From Christensenella sp. UBA6406 (lineage in GTDB: Bacteria; Bacillota; Clostridia; Christensenellales; UBA1242), in NCBI GenBank assembly GCA_002438625.1, contig DJPS01000025.1, forward strand, positions 1 through 23,219: a stretch of DNA of 23,219 bases, given 5' to 3'. The position numbers and the translations under genes are program-made. Of the stretch, positions 15,855 to 23,190 are shown one piece after another. Under the pieces are notes generated by a model. It was not told where the DNA came from and searched no databases. It saw nothing but the letters and a program-made list of their open reading frames with translations. Every line of letters begins with the position of its first letter. Positions within the stretch are counted from its first letter, which is position 1.

Positions 15855-15942
15855 TTCAATTTTTCCTTCAATTTGTTTTGTTTATAGTCTTTTTAACTTA
15901 AATAAATTAGCATAAATAATTTAATCATAATTTTAATAATAA

Positions 15943-15971
15943 AATATAAATTAAAATTAGTTTAAAATCAA
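15943..15971 (-). promoter_or_regulatory. Possible internal promoter for nadD-pncC-nrtR-nadK
   Basis: Minus strand TTGATT (15966-15971), 17-bp spacer, TATATT (15943-15948), in the 158-bp gap between nadE and nadD. The gap is extremely AT-rich, so a chance match is possible. Confidence 0.4.
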
Positions 15972-16012
15972 TCCATTTTTACAGTAAAATAAATTTAATA
16001 AATTAATCAAAA

Positions 16013-18028
16013 TTAAATCAACTCATTTTTCCATAAATTGCCCACCACATCACTTGGCAAACGCAAATCGCTTCTAGGAGAAAGACTAACAGAGCCAATC
16101 TTCACACCATCTGGCAAACAAGAACGCTTAAATTGATTTGCAAAAAATCTTTTATAAAAACTATTTATTGCATCTATCGCTTCGCCCCCGCTTAATCCAA
16201 ATGTGTGGCAAAGTAGCAATTTAATTTTAGTCTTCTTGCTTTTTCTTCTTAAAAAATGATAAAGAATAAAATCATTAATCACATAAGAGCCAACAACATC
16301 TTCCGTAACTTGCGTAATTTTATCATTTTCGCTTGGCAAAAGTTCGGGAGAAATTGGCGTTTGAATGATATCGGTAAGCACTTCATATAAATCAACATTA
16401 TTCACATTTTTTACAACCACAGATTCCACCAAATACTTAACCAAAGTTTTTGGCACGCCACTATTCACGGCATAACTACTCATGTGGTCGCCATTATATG
16501 TGCACCAACCTAATGCCAACTCACTTAAATCGCCCGTGCCAACCACAAGTGCATTGTGAAGATTTGCAATATCAAATAAAATTTGCGTTCGCTCTCTCGC
16601 CTGAGCATTTTCAAATGTTAAACTTTCATATTTATTTGATTTATTAAATTCGTTTAAGCCAAGGTCTTTAAAGTGTTGTTCACACGCATTTTTTATGTTT
16701 ATTTCTTTCTTTGTTACACCCATACAGTCAATTAATTTTAAGGCATTTTGATATGTCCGCCCCGTTGTTCCATAGCCAGGCATTGTAACCGCAATAACAT
16801 TGCTTGGGTCTAGTCCCAAAGTTCTCATCGCTTTGTAGCAAATTAAAAGTGCAAGCGTGGAATCTAGCCCACCAGAAACGCCTATAACCAACTTTTCAGT
16901 GAACGCACTTTTCATTCTTTTCGCAAGTGCACAACTTTGCATATTTATAATCTCTTCACACCTTTTCACTCTTTCATTTTCATTTGGAACAAAAGGCAAT
17001 TTTTTATAATTTCTTACAAGTTGATTTAAATTATTATTATTATTATTTTTTTTCCTTTTTTGATTTTGTCCGCAAATTTCATCTTTTTTCGCATTTTTAG
17101 CGGTTAAATTTATCTCTTTATCATCAAATAAATTGTTTTCTATAAAAATTTCTCTTGCCTTAAAACTTGGGACACAATCGGCAAATGATTTATTTGATAA
17201 TCTTTCGCTATTTAAAAATTCATAATCTATATCATTATAAATTATGCTACTTTCAAAATAAAATCGTTCATTTTCGCTAAGCATTGAACCACTTTCGCAA
17301 ATTGAGCAGTAGCCACCAAAAACTACATCTGTTGTGGTTTCGTTCACACCACAAGAACAATAAACATATGCACTTAAAGTTTTAGTAGATTGCATTTTTA
17401 TTAAACTTCTTCTATATTCAGCTTTGCCAACAACTTCATTGCTTGCAGATAAATTTAAAATGATATTCGCACCATTTAATGCTAAGTTATCACTTGGAGG
17501 AGTTACAACCCATAAATCTTCGCATAATTCAACGCCAAAGCAAATATCATCGCTTAATCTAAAAACCAAATCATTTCCAAAAGGAATGGCTTCGCCAAAT
17601 AGATTTATAAAATTACTTTTTGCATCTTTTGCTGAACAGAACCACCTTTTTTCGTAAAACTCGTTGTAATTTGGCAAAAAAGTTTTAGGGACAACCCCCA
17701 ACACTTTGCCGCCATAGATAACAACCGCACAATTAAACAACTGGCCACAATTCGCAAGTGATGCACCAACGACAACCACACAATTTTTATCTTTACAAAA
17801 ACCGCACAACTCATTTATTGCTTTTAATGTGTTCTTTTGCAAATCCGCATTTAAAAACATATCTCCGCAACTATAACCACTTATGCTAAGTTCTGGAAAA
17901 ACTGCAATTTTTATGCCACAATTTACGCAATTTTCAATTAAAGATTTAATTTCTTCAACATTCCCATTTATATCAGCAACTTTTAATTTTGGCACAACCG
18001 CACCAACTCTAAGAAATCCGTTTATCAT
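16013..18028 (-). CDS. nadE: Glutamine-dependent NAD(+) synthetase
   Basis: Amidates NaAD to NAD using ammonia from glutamine. The 671-aa protein has an N-terminal nitrilase-fold amidase (about 1-290) with Glu46 (FPELSISGY), Lys115 (PKTFLPNY) and Cys169 (GVELCEDLW), and a C-terminal ATP-pyrophosphatase synthetase (about 340-671) with the P-loop SGGLDS (385-390), GTGDLSE and the PISPELLP loop. The two are joined by a polar linker (about 305-340) with a run of six Asn, encoded by AAT repeats next to an A8 run. The start ATG is 35 bp after the Nudix gene. It is a full-length two-domain form, so no separate glutaminase is needed. Confidence 0.97.
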   Translation of the reverse strand: MINGFLRVGAVVPKLKVADINGNVEEIKSLIENCVNCGIKIAVFPELSISGYSCGDMFLNADLQKNTLKAINELCGFCKDKNCVVVVGASLANCGQLFNCAVVIYGGKVLGVVPKTFLPNYNEFYEKRWFCSAKDAKSNFINLFGEAIPFGNDLVFRLSDDICFGVELCEDLWVVTPPSDNLALNGANIILNLSASNEVVGKAEYRRSLIKMQSTKTLSAYVYCSCGVNETTTDVVFGGYCSICESGSMLSENERFYFESSIIYNDIDYEFLNSERLSNKSFADCVPSFKAREIFIENNLFDDKEINLTAKNAKKDEICGQNQKRKKNNNNNNLNQLVRNYKKLPFVPNENERVKRCEEIINMQSCALAKRMKSAFTEKLVIGVSGGLDSTLALLICYKAMRTLGLDPSNVIAVTMPGYGTTGRTYQNALKLIDCMGVTKKEINIKNACEQHFKDLGLNEFNKSNKYESLTFENAQARERTQILFDIANLHNALVVGTGDLSELALGWCTYNGDHMSSYAVNSGVPKTLVKYLVESVVVKNVNNVDLYEVLTDIIQTPISPELLPSENDKITQVTEDVVGSYVINDFILYHFLRRKSKKTKIKLLLCHTFGLSGGEAIDAINSFYKRFFANQFKRSCLPDGVKIGSVSLSPRSDLRLPSDVVGNLWKNELI

Positions 18029-18063
18029 TTATAATTTTCCTTTAATTCCATTTTTAAGTTTTT

Positions 18064-18699
18064 TTAAACTTTTTCGCCCTTTTCTAAACTTTGCAATTTG
18101 CCTAAACTCCTTGCATAAGATTCAATGGCAATAATGCTAGGAGCATCGCAAATGTAACCACACCTTATAAGTTGCAACGCATCATTAATTGAGCATTCAA
18201 AAGTTGAAATATATTCATCTTTATCCAATTTTTGCCCACACACCTTTTTGCAACCTTTGGCAATAAAGACATAATTTATTGCACTTGAACAGCCCATATC
18301 TTGATAAAACTTATGCATTAACTTGATAGATTTACAAGAAAGCCCCGTTTCTTCTTTTAATTCTCTAACTGCACTCTTTATGGGTTGCTCTCCACTTTCA
18401 ACATATCCAGCGGGAACAGCAAGCCCAACGCCACGCTTTGTAAAAACTCGTGGTTCACACACAAGCAAAATGTTTCCGCTGTCTTCTAAAATTGGCAAAA
18501 TAAATGATGATGAGCCATCTTTTCCGCCTTTAACCAACTTTTCTCTTACAACTTCTTCGCCACCTTTCAAAACAAACTTAGTCCTTTCAATTTGTAAAAA
18601 CTTAGGTTTTTCATCCATTTTAACGGAATATTTTGTTTTATATTGACTTTCTAATTGTTGCAACTTCTCTAATATTGATTTATTTGAATTATTTTTCAT
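18064..18699 (-). CDS. Nudix hydrolase, ADP-ribose pyrophosphatase-like
   Basis: A 211-aa protein with a complete Nudix box starting at G98 (GYVESGEQPIKSAVRELKEE), with E104, R112, E113, E116 and E117 all in place, unlike the NrtR copy. VPAGYVESGE and the preceding beta strands resemble ADP-ribose and NAD-related Nudix enzymes, which split ADP-ribose to AMP and ribose phosphate. An ADP-ribose role would fit its place between pncB and nadE, since ADP-ribose is the signal NrtR reads. The first 30 residues are a polar, possibly coiled extension. The ribosome site is poor (GGAG 13 nt before the ATG). Another Nudix substrate, such as a nucleoside diphosphate sugar, cannot be excluded. Confidence 0.88.
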   Translation of the reverse strand: MKNNSNKSILEKLQQLESQYKTKYSVKMDEKPKFLQIERTKFVLKGGEEVVREKLVKGGKDGSSSFILPILEDSGNILLVCEPRVFTKRGVGLAVPAGYVESGEQPIKSAVRELKEETGLSCKSIKLMHKFYQDMGCSSAINYVFIAKGCKKVCGQKLDKDEYISTFECSINDALQLIRCGYICDAPSIIAIESYARSLGKLQSLEKGEKV

Positions 18700-18832
18700 T
18701 TAATCACAATCACTCCGCTTTTGTTTTCTCTTTGCTATTTTAACATTTTAACACAAATTTTAAAATGATTTTTTAATAAATTTTAAGATAAATTTGATTT
18801 TAATTTAATTAAAATACTTGCTTTGTCTAACC

Positions 18833-20371
18833 TTATTTTTTTATTAAATCATTTTGAATTACATTTTTATTTTCTTTCTCATTTATAATTTCATTTTTAT
18901 TTAAATTTGCTTTTGCATTTAAGTTGCTTAAATCTATCAATTTACTTCTATTATTCCAAATTAAGGTTTGCTTTAATTCTAACAAATCCTTAGACAAATC
19001 TACATAATATTTATGCGGATTGTTTAGCCTTTTAATTTCATCCCAAAATGTTTGCATTTCTGCATCCACTTTTGCCCTTGTTTCATTAATGCTAGGTTTC
19101 TTATAAACCAACTTGCCACCAACAAAAATCGGCACTTGCAATTCTTTTACTGTGTAATTTTCTATTGTTAATCTTTTCCAATTTTCCTTTTCATCAAAAA
19201 GCGTGTAACAATCTTTTGGAATAACTTCATTTGCTAATGCAACCACATCGCCAAGTGCTTTGCCCGTTTCGTTATCGTAAAACCTATAAACCTTTTTATA
19301 GCCAGGATTGGTTATCTTTTCCACATTTTCGCTTATTTTAATCTTTGGCACAATTTGTCCGTTTTTCCCTTCTTCTGCAACCAATTTATAAACGCCACCA
19401 AACACGGGACAGTTTTTGCTTGTTATTAAATTTTCACCCACACCAAAACTATCTATCGGTGCATTTTGGGCAAGCAAGTCTTTTATTAGATATTCATCCA
19501 AAGAGTTAGAGACGCAAATTTGACAATCGTTCAAGCCCGCATCATCAAGCATTTGCCTTGCCTTTTTAGATAGATATGCTAAATCTCCGCTATCTAACCT
19601 AATGCCCTTTAACCTATAACCATTCGGCATTAAATAATCTTTTGCCACTGCTATCGCATTTTTCACACCACTTTTAAGAGTGTCAATCGTGTCCACCAAA
19701 AATATTGCATTGTTAGGATAAACCTTTGCATAAGCCAAAAATGCATCATATTCACTTGCATATTTCATTATATGACTATGTGCCATTGTTCCTAAAAGCG
19801 GAATATTATATTTTTTGCCCGTTTCATAGCAAGATGTGCCAACCGCACCAGCAATATAGGCATATTTTGCCCCAATCATTGCCCCATCTCCACCTTGTGC
19901 ACGCCTTGCACCAAACTCCATAACGCCACGGCCTTTTGCTTCTTCCACAATTCGCCTTGACTTTGTGGCAATCATAGATGCGTGATTAAATTTATTTAAA
20001 AGGTCAGTTTCTAAAAGTTGTGCCTCTAAATTATTTGCTTTAACTGTTATGATAGGCTCGTTTGGAAAAATGACCGTTCCATCTTCAACTGCATAAATGT
20101 CCCCACTAAATTTAAAATTTGCTAAATATGATAAAAATTCTTCATCAAATTGCCCCGTTTTCCTTAAATGCTCTATATCCGCTTTATCAAAATGCAAATT
20201 TTGAATGTAATCAATTATTTCATCTAATCCGCCACTTATGTTATAACCACCATTATCTAAGTTTTTTCTAAAATACACATCAAAATAACTTGTTTCATCT
20301 CTTTTATCGTTCTTAAAATCACAATAAGCCATTGTTAGTTCGTAAAAATCTATCAACTTTTTGCTTTCCAT
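18833..20371 (-). CDS. pncB: Nicotinate phosphoribosyltransferase
   Basis: Couples nicotinate to PRPP to give nicotinate mononucleotide, the entry step of salvage. The frame opens at a GTG at 20380, but AAAGGGG ends only 1 nt before it; the ATG at 20371 has proper spacing (10 nt) and is used, giving 512 aa. Signature parts: TMAYCDF near the N-terminus, EFGARRAQGGDGAMIGAKYAYIAG, LGTMAHSHIMKY, VDTIDTLKSG and IRLDSGDLAYLSKKAR, the last being the phosphoribosyl-binding region. About 40 C-terminal residues form an Asn/Lys-rich tail of low complexity. It follows pncA by about 85 bp, so nicotinamide and nicotinate use are linked. Confidence 0.95.
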   Translation of the reverse strand: MESKKLIDFYELTMAYCDFKNDKRDETSYFDVYFRKNLDNGGYNISGGLDEIIDYIQNLHFDKADIEHLRKTGQFDEEFLSYLANFKFSGDIYAVEDGTVIFPNEPIITVKANNLEAQLLETDLLNKFNHASMIATKSRRIVEEAKGRGVMEFGARRAQGGDGAMIGAKYAYIAGAVGTSCYETGKKYNIPLLGTMAHSHIMKYASEYDAFLAYAKVYPNNAIFLVDTIDTLKSGVKNAIAVAKDYLMPNGYRLKGIRLDSGDLAYLSKKARQMLDDAGLNDCQICVSNSLDEYLIKDLLAQNAPIDSFGVGENLITSKNCPVFGGVYKLVAEEGKNGQIVPKIKISENVEKITNPGYKKVYRFYDNETGKALGDVVALANEVIPKDCYTLFDEKENWKRLTIENYTVKELQVPIFVGGKLVYKKPSINETRAKVDAEMQTFWDEIKRLNNPHKYYVDLSKDLLELKQTLIWNNRSKLIDLSNLNAKANLNKNEIINEKENKNVIQNDLIKK

Positions 20372-20415
20372 TTCAAACACACCCCTTTAAATTTTCTGTT
20401 TTTTATTATTTATAT

Positions 20416-20438
20416 AGATAAATTAATTCTATTTATCT
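20416..20438. repeat. 23-bp palindrome between pncA and pncB
   Basis: AGATAAAT and ATTTATCT flank a 7-bp centre. On the plus strand it is followed by six Ts, but no plus-strand gene needs a terminator here, and the minus strand has no T run. Size and symmetry fit a dimeric repressor site, possibly for NrtR, within the NAD operon; the AT-only arms make chance plausible. Confidence 0.4.
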
Positions 20439-20456
20439 TTTTTACCTATGCAACAT

Positions 20457-21056
20457 TTATTTTTCATATTTATCAATAACTTCAATGCCCGCTTGTTTCA
20501 TTAACTTAAAAGCAATTTGATTATATTCATCTCTCTTGTGCGTTTCACTATCGTAAGTTTCAACAACATTTTTAGGCACAACCATTTTAATTTTTTTATT
20601 GATTTCATCAAAATAATTTGCAAGTGGAATGGCAAGGTTAAGCACGCAAATGTCTGTGCAACACCCCATTAAAACAACTTCTTCTAAATTAATCATTTTA
20701 GCAACATCGCTTAAAAAGTCTTTTGCAAAAATTGCACTTGTGCTGTTCTTTTCGTAAACATTTTTGCCATCTTCATTTTCATAGCACTTTAATTCATCCA
20801 CAATTTCCGCTTCAACGCTTCCCTTTATGCAATGCTTTGGAAACTTGGCAAACTCTGCACTTTCTTCCTTATGCCCTTCCTTAACAAAAATTAAATAATC
20901 ATCTTCACTTTTACACCTTTCTATCAATTCAATTTGAGATTCAATAATTTTTGCTATCCCCTTATCAGCCATAGCCCCACAATTCATGAACCCATTAACC
21001 ATATCTATATTTATTAAAAGCCTTTTGACTTTTTTCAAATCTTTCAACTGCACCAC
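20457..21056 (-). CDS. pncA: Nicotinamidase (isochorismatase-fold cysteine hydrolase)
   Basis: Deamidates nicotinamide to nicotinate. The 199-aa protein has the triad of the family: Asp18 (LINIDMVNGFM), Lys103 (VYEKNSTSAI) and Cys137 (GCCTDICV), plus KFPKHCIKGS, matching the nicotinamidase FPxHCxxGT block. The start is GTG (the second codon is also GTG), with AAGGGG 7 nt upstream. It is the first gene of the NAD block, about 60 nt behind a consensus promoter with a tandem repeat over the start site. pncB next door takes its product. An isochorismatase is unlikely in this context. Confidence 0.92.
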   Translation of the reverse strand: MVQLKDLKKVKRLLINIDMVNGFMNCGAMADKGIAKIIESQIELIERCKSEDDYLIFVKEGHKEESAEFAKFPKHCIKGSVEAEIVDELKCYENEDGKNVYEKNSTSAIFAKDFLSDVAKMINLEEVVLMGCCTDICVLNLAIPLANYFDEINKKIKMVVPKNVVETYDSETHKRDEYNQIAFKLMKQAGIEVIDKYEK

Positions 21057-21097
21057 TCTTTAACCCCTTTTCTTTTATCAAAATGAAAAATTAAATT

Positions 21098-21123
21098 ATT
21101 TTGTTATTATCATTTTGTTATTA
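21098..21123 (-). promoter_or_regulatory. Tandem 12-bp repeat over the pncA start site (putative operator)
   Basis: Minus strand TAATAACAAAAT occurs twice, at 21112-21123 and 21098-21109, with a 14-bp period. It begins 3 bp after the -10 box and covers the predicted start at about 21119, a typical repressor position. NrtR is the obvious candidate, since its gene is in the block, but I cannot match the sequence to a known NrtR motif. Confidence 0.5.
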
Positions 21124-21125
21124 AC

Positions 21126-21154
21126 ATTATATTCTTAACAAGTCCATTTGTCAA
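21126..21154 (-). promoter_or_regulatory. Consensus sigma-A promoter of the NAD block
   Basis: Minus strand TTGACA (21149-21154), exactly 17 bp, TATAAT (21126-21131): both boxes match consensus fully. Such a strong promoter suggests that control comes from a repressor. Confidence 0.9.
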
Positions 21155-21341
21155 GAGTTTTTGCAAAAAAAATTAGTAATTTACATAAATTTTTAAATAT
21201 TCGCAAAAATCCCCACATTTTACAACAAAAAAATAGCAAAAATTAATTTCTTAACTTTCGCCTTAAAATGCATTCTTTTTTAAACTTTTGCTTTAAATTT
21301 TGCTTAAAAACCTAAAATGCTTTTTATCTAAAAAACAAAAC

Positions 21342-21584
21342 TTATTCTATATCTAAATCTTCATAGTCAAAATATTCACAATCAAAAAACTCTGCCATAC
21401 TCATCCCAAAAGCCCTAATGATAAGCGCCATATTTTTGAAATTAGGAGTTTGATATTTACAGTGCAAAATGTCTGATAATGTGCTATGAAACAAGCCCGC
21501 TTGTAATGCTAATTTATATTGTGTCATCTTCTTTTCTTTTAATATTTCTTTAACTCTTAATGCAAATGCTTCATTTAGTTTCAT
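21342..21584 (-). CDS. Mini XRE-family helix-turn-helix regulator, copy 1
   Basis: An 80-aa protein that is almost only an XRE/Cro-type DNA-binding domain: MTQYKLALQAGLFHSTLSDILHCKY is helices 2-3 and the turn, and the end is acidic (FFDCEYFDYEDLDIE). The frame opens at a GTG at 21596, but the ATG at 21584 matches the length and first residues (MKLNEAFALRVK) of copy 3 and is chosen; its ribosome site is weak (GTGGGA). About 90% identical to copy 3, with differences mostly in the turn and recognition helix (LFHSTL against IYLSTL), so its DNA target may differ. It is last in a three-gene array, 90 bp after copy 2. Confidence 0.88.
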   Translation of the reverse strand: MKLNEAFALRVKEILKEKKMTQYKLALQAGLFHSTLSDILHCKYQTPNFKNMALIIRAFGMSMAEFFDCEYFDYEDLDIE

Positions 21585-21674
21585 AATTTTTCCCACCCAT
21601 TTTTATTTAATCTTTTTCTTTATGTAAATTTAAGATTTTTTAATTTTCTAAATTTGATTAAAATTAATTTAAAA

Positions 21675-21917
21675 TTATAAATCTTCTAAATTCTCTTCAC
21701 TAAATAAAGGACTTTTAAAAAATTCATCTATTGAAAGCCCTAATGTTCTTATGATAACAATCAATGTTGTTAAATTTACACCGCTATATCTCGCATACAT
21801 CAATGATGTCATTGTCCCTTTTGATAACCCCGACAACTTTTCTAATTTGTATTGCGACATATTTTTCTCTGCCAAAATCTCCCTTATTCTCATTGCGACC
21901 GCTTGCGACACTTTCAT
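21675..21917 (-). CDS. Mini XRE-family helix-turn-helix regulator, copy 2 (divergent)
   Basis: An 80-aa XRE-type domain (MSQYKLEKLSGLSKGTMTSLMYARY) with the same length and layout as its two neighbours but only partial identity; the recognition helix (SKGTMTSL) is quite different. The end is again acidic (FSEENLEDL). GGAG lies 11 nt before the ATG. It lies 39 bp after copy 3 and is likely co-transcribed with it. No other domain is present, so dimerisation and signal sensing must reside in these 80 residues or a partner. Confidence 0.88.
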   Translation of the reverse strand: MKVSQAVAMRIREILAEKNMSQYKLEKLSGLSKGTMTSLMYARYSGVNLTTLIVIIRTLGLSIDEFFKSPLFSEENLEDL

Positions 21918-21956
21918 TTATCCAAAATCTCCAAAATTTAACTAAGCATAAATAAT

Positions 21957-22199
21957 TTATTCTATGTCTAAATCTTCATAGTCAAAATATTCACAATCAA
22001 AAAATTCTGCCATACTCATCCCAAGCACCCTGATGATAAGTGCCATATTTTTAAAATTTGGAGTTTGATATTTACAGTGCATTATATCAGACAAAGTGCT
22101 AAGATAAATGCCCGCCTGCTGTGCCAATTTGTATTGTGTCATTTTCTTCTCTTTCAAGATATCTTTAACCCTTAAAGCAAATGCTTCATTTAATTTCAT
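21957..22199 (-). CDS. Mini XRE-family helix-turn-helix regulator, copy 3
   Basis: An 80-aa XRE-type domain, the first gene of the array, with the best ribosome site (AGGAGG 5 nt before the ATG). Near-identical to copy 1, including the acidic end FFDCEYFDYEDLDIE. It is divergent to the SLOG gene, sharing a 150-bp intergenic region that holds two GGTGGGGAAAA elements. Likely a repressor of its own operon or of the SLOG gene (inference from divergent layout). Confidence 0.9.
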   Translation of the reverse strand: MKLNEAFALRVKDILKEKKMTQYKLAQQAGIYLSTLSDIMHCKYQTPNFKNMALIIRVLGMSMAEFFDCEYFDYEDLDIE

Positions 22200-22260
22200 T
22201 GCTACCTCCTATATAATTATTAACTTTACACATTATTTTATAAAAAATTACGGAAAAAAT

Positions 22261-22324
22261 GGTGGGGAAAAGTGTTAAAAGAGTTTTGTTTTTTATTAAA
22301 ATATGTTATAATAGGTGGGGAAAA
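22261..22324. repeat. Pair of GGTGGGGAAAA elements flanking the SLOG promoter
   Basis: The 11-mer GGTGGGGAAAA occurs at 22261-22271 and 22314-22324, starts 53 bp apart (about five helical turns), on either side of the -10 box. It is G-rich in an AT-rich background. A close relative (GGTGGGAAAAA) lies on the minus strand just before the ATG of XRE copy 1 (about 21588-21598). This suggests a common operator for the XRE proteins. Confidence 0.6.
22304..22312 (+). promoter_or_regulatory. Extended -10 promoter of the SLOG gene
   Basis: TGT followed by TATAAT (22307-22312) is an extended -10 box. The upstream -35 region (TTTTGTT, 22284-22290) is weak, as is usual for extended -10 promoters. The start near 22319 would lie inside the second GGTGGGGAAAA element. 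Confidence 0.6.
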
Positions 22325-22349
22325 CCAGAAATGTAAAAGGAGAAATTAA

Positions 22350-22919
22350 ATGCCTAAGCAAAATTTAAACAAATTAGAAGGTGTAAAAAAAGAAATAAAT
22401 ATAATTATAGAGCAATTAAATTCTAAAACTTGCTGTTTTTCAGGGCATAGACCAAAAAGTTTGCCGTGGGGTTCTGATGAGCAAGATGAAAGATGCGTAA
22501 AAATGAAAGGCAAGTTAAAAGAAGAAATTATAAAAGCAATTAAAAGTGGTTATGACACTTTTTTGTGCGGTATGGCGTTGGGGTTTGATATGATTGTTGC
22601 AGAAATGATTTTAGAATTAAAAGAAAATGATTCATTTAAGCACATTAAATTGATTGGGGCATTGCCGTGCAAAAATCAAGAAAGACTTTGGAAAGAAGGC
22701 GAAAAATTTAGATATCATAATTTACTTGCCAAACTTGATGGCACTCGTTGTATTTATGACAATTATGTTGGTGCTAAATGTATGCTTGAAAGAAATAAAT
22801 TTATGGTAAACAATTCATCCTTGCTTATTGCCCTATTTAATGGCACAAGCGGTGGCACAGAAAAAACTATAAAATATGCACAAAAGCAAGGCATTGACAT
22901 TGTGATAATTGTCCCATAA
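22350..22919 (+). CDS. SLOG-family protein (DUF1273/YpsA-like)
   Basis: A 189-aa protein with the DUF1273 marks: CCFSGHRPKSLPWG (28-41), FLCGMALGFDMIVAEMIL, LIGALPCKNQERLW, and a late NGTSGGTEKTIKYA. DUF1273 is part of the SLOG superfamily of Rossmann-like nucleotide-binding proteins, related to DprA and LOG; members are thought to bind nucleotides or NAD derivatives, and YpsA of Bacillus affects cell division. An AAAGGAG site lies 7 nt before the ATG. It is alone on the plus strand, divergent to the XRE array, whose products may regulate it. SLOG proteins appear as ligand sensors in some defence systems, but no effector gene is present here. Family firm, function uncertain. Confidence 0.88.
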   Translation: MPKQNLNKLEGVKKEINIIIEQLNSKTCCFSGHRPKSLPWGSDEQDERCVKMKGKLKEEIIKAIKSGYDTFLCGMALGFDMIVAEMILELKENDSFKHIKLIGALPCKNQERLWKEGEKFRYHNLLAKLDGTRCIYDNYVGAKCMLERNKFMVNNSSLLIALFNGTSGGTEKTIKYAQKQGIDIVIIVP

Positions 22920-22966
22920 ATCAAAAAAAGAGAAAAAAATAAAACGATAAAAACGCTTTAAGACAC

Positions 22967-22999
22967 AAAAAAGCAAAACATAAATTTAATGTCTTTCGC
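22967..22999 (-). terminator. Terminator of the right-edge structured RNA
   Basis: Minus strand GCGAAAGACAT (22989-22999) pairs with ATGTTTTGC (22973-22981), one G.U and a 2-nt bulge, followed by six Ts (22967-22972). It may also slow the convergent SLOG transcript. Confidence 0.65.
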
Positions 23000-23155
23000 C
23001 TTTTATGAGATGCTATCCCCTAATTTATCCTTACTTTCTTATGAATTTTAATGCTTATAAAGTTTAAAAATTAAATTATTTGCAAATTATAAAATGTTAA
23101 AATTTAAACAAATAAAATCAATATTTTTAATTTTAGGCATTAAAACGCATCTCAC
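22967..23155 (-). ncRNA. Structured small RNA, about 190 nt, class unknown
   Basis: No ORF covers this stretch. A promoter at 23162-23190 puts the start at 23155, so the RNA would begin GTGAGATGCG, exactly at the first helix. Helices: 8-bp closing stem (23147-23154 with 23006-23013); 9-bp perfect stem (TTTTAATGC at 23137-23145 with 23046-23054); inner AT stem (23101-23109 with 23062-23072). A 32-nt unpaired segment lies only on the 3' side (23014-23045) and contains TTAGGGGATA. A terminator follows. The rod shape and length recall 6S RNA, but the one-sided internal loop differs. I cannot assign a family. Confidence 0.7.
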
Positions 23156-23161
23156 ATTTTT

Positions 23162-23190
23162 ATTATAGTCAACAAAAAAGAAAAAAGCAA
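23162..23190 (-). promoter_or_regulatory. Sigma-A promoter of the right-edge small RNA
   Basis: Minus strand TTGCTT (23185-23190), exactly 17 bp, TATAAT (23162-23167). The predicted start coincides with the first base of the closing stem. Confidence 0.75.

Noticed and set aside
20416..20443. Plus-strand terminator in the pncA-pncB gap
   Set aside because: The hairpin is followed by Ts only on the plus strand, where no gene ends; listed as a palindrome instead.
21057..21341. Terminator or small RNA between the XRE array and the pncA promoter
   Set aside because: Several AT-rich inverted repeats exist but none has a stable stem with a T run; nothing supportable was seen beyond the pncA promoter region.
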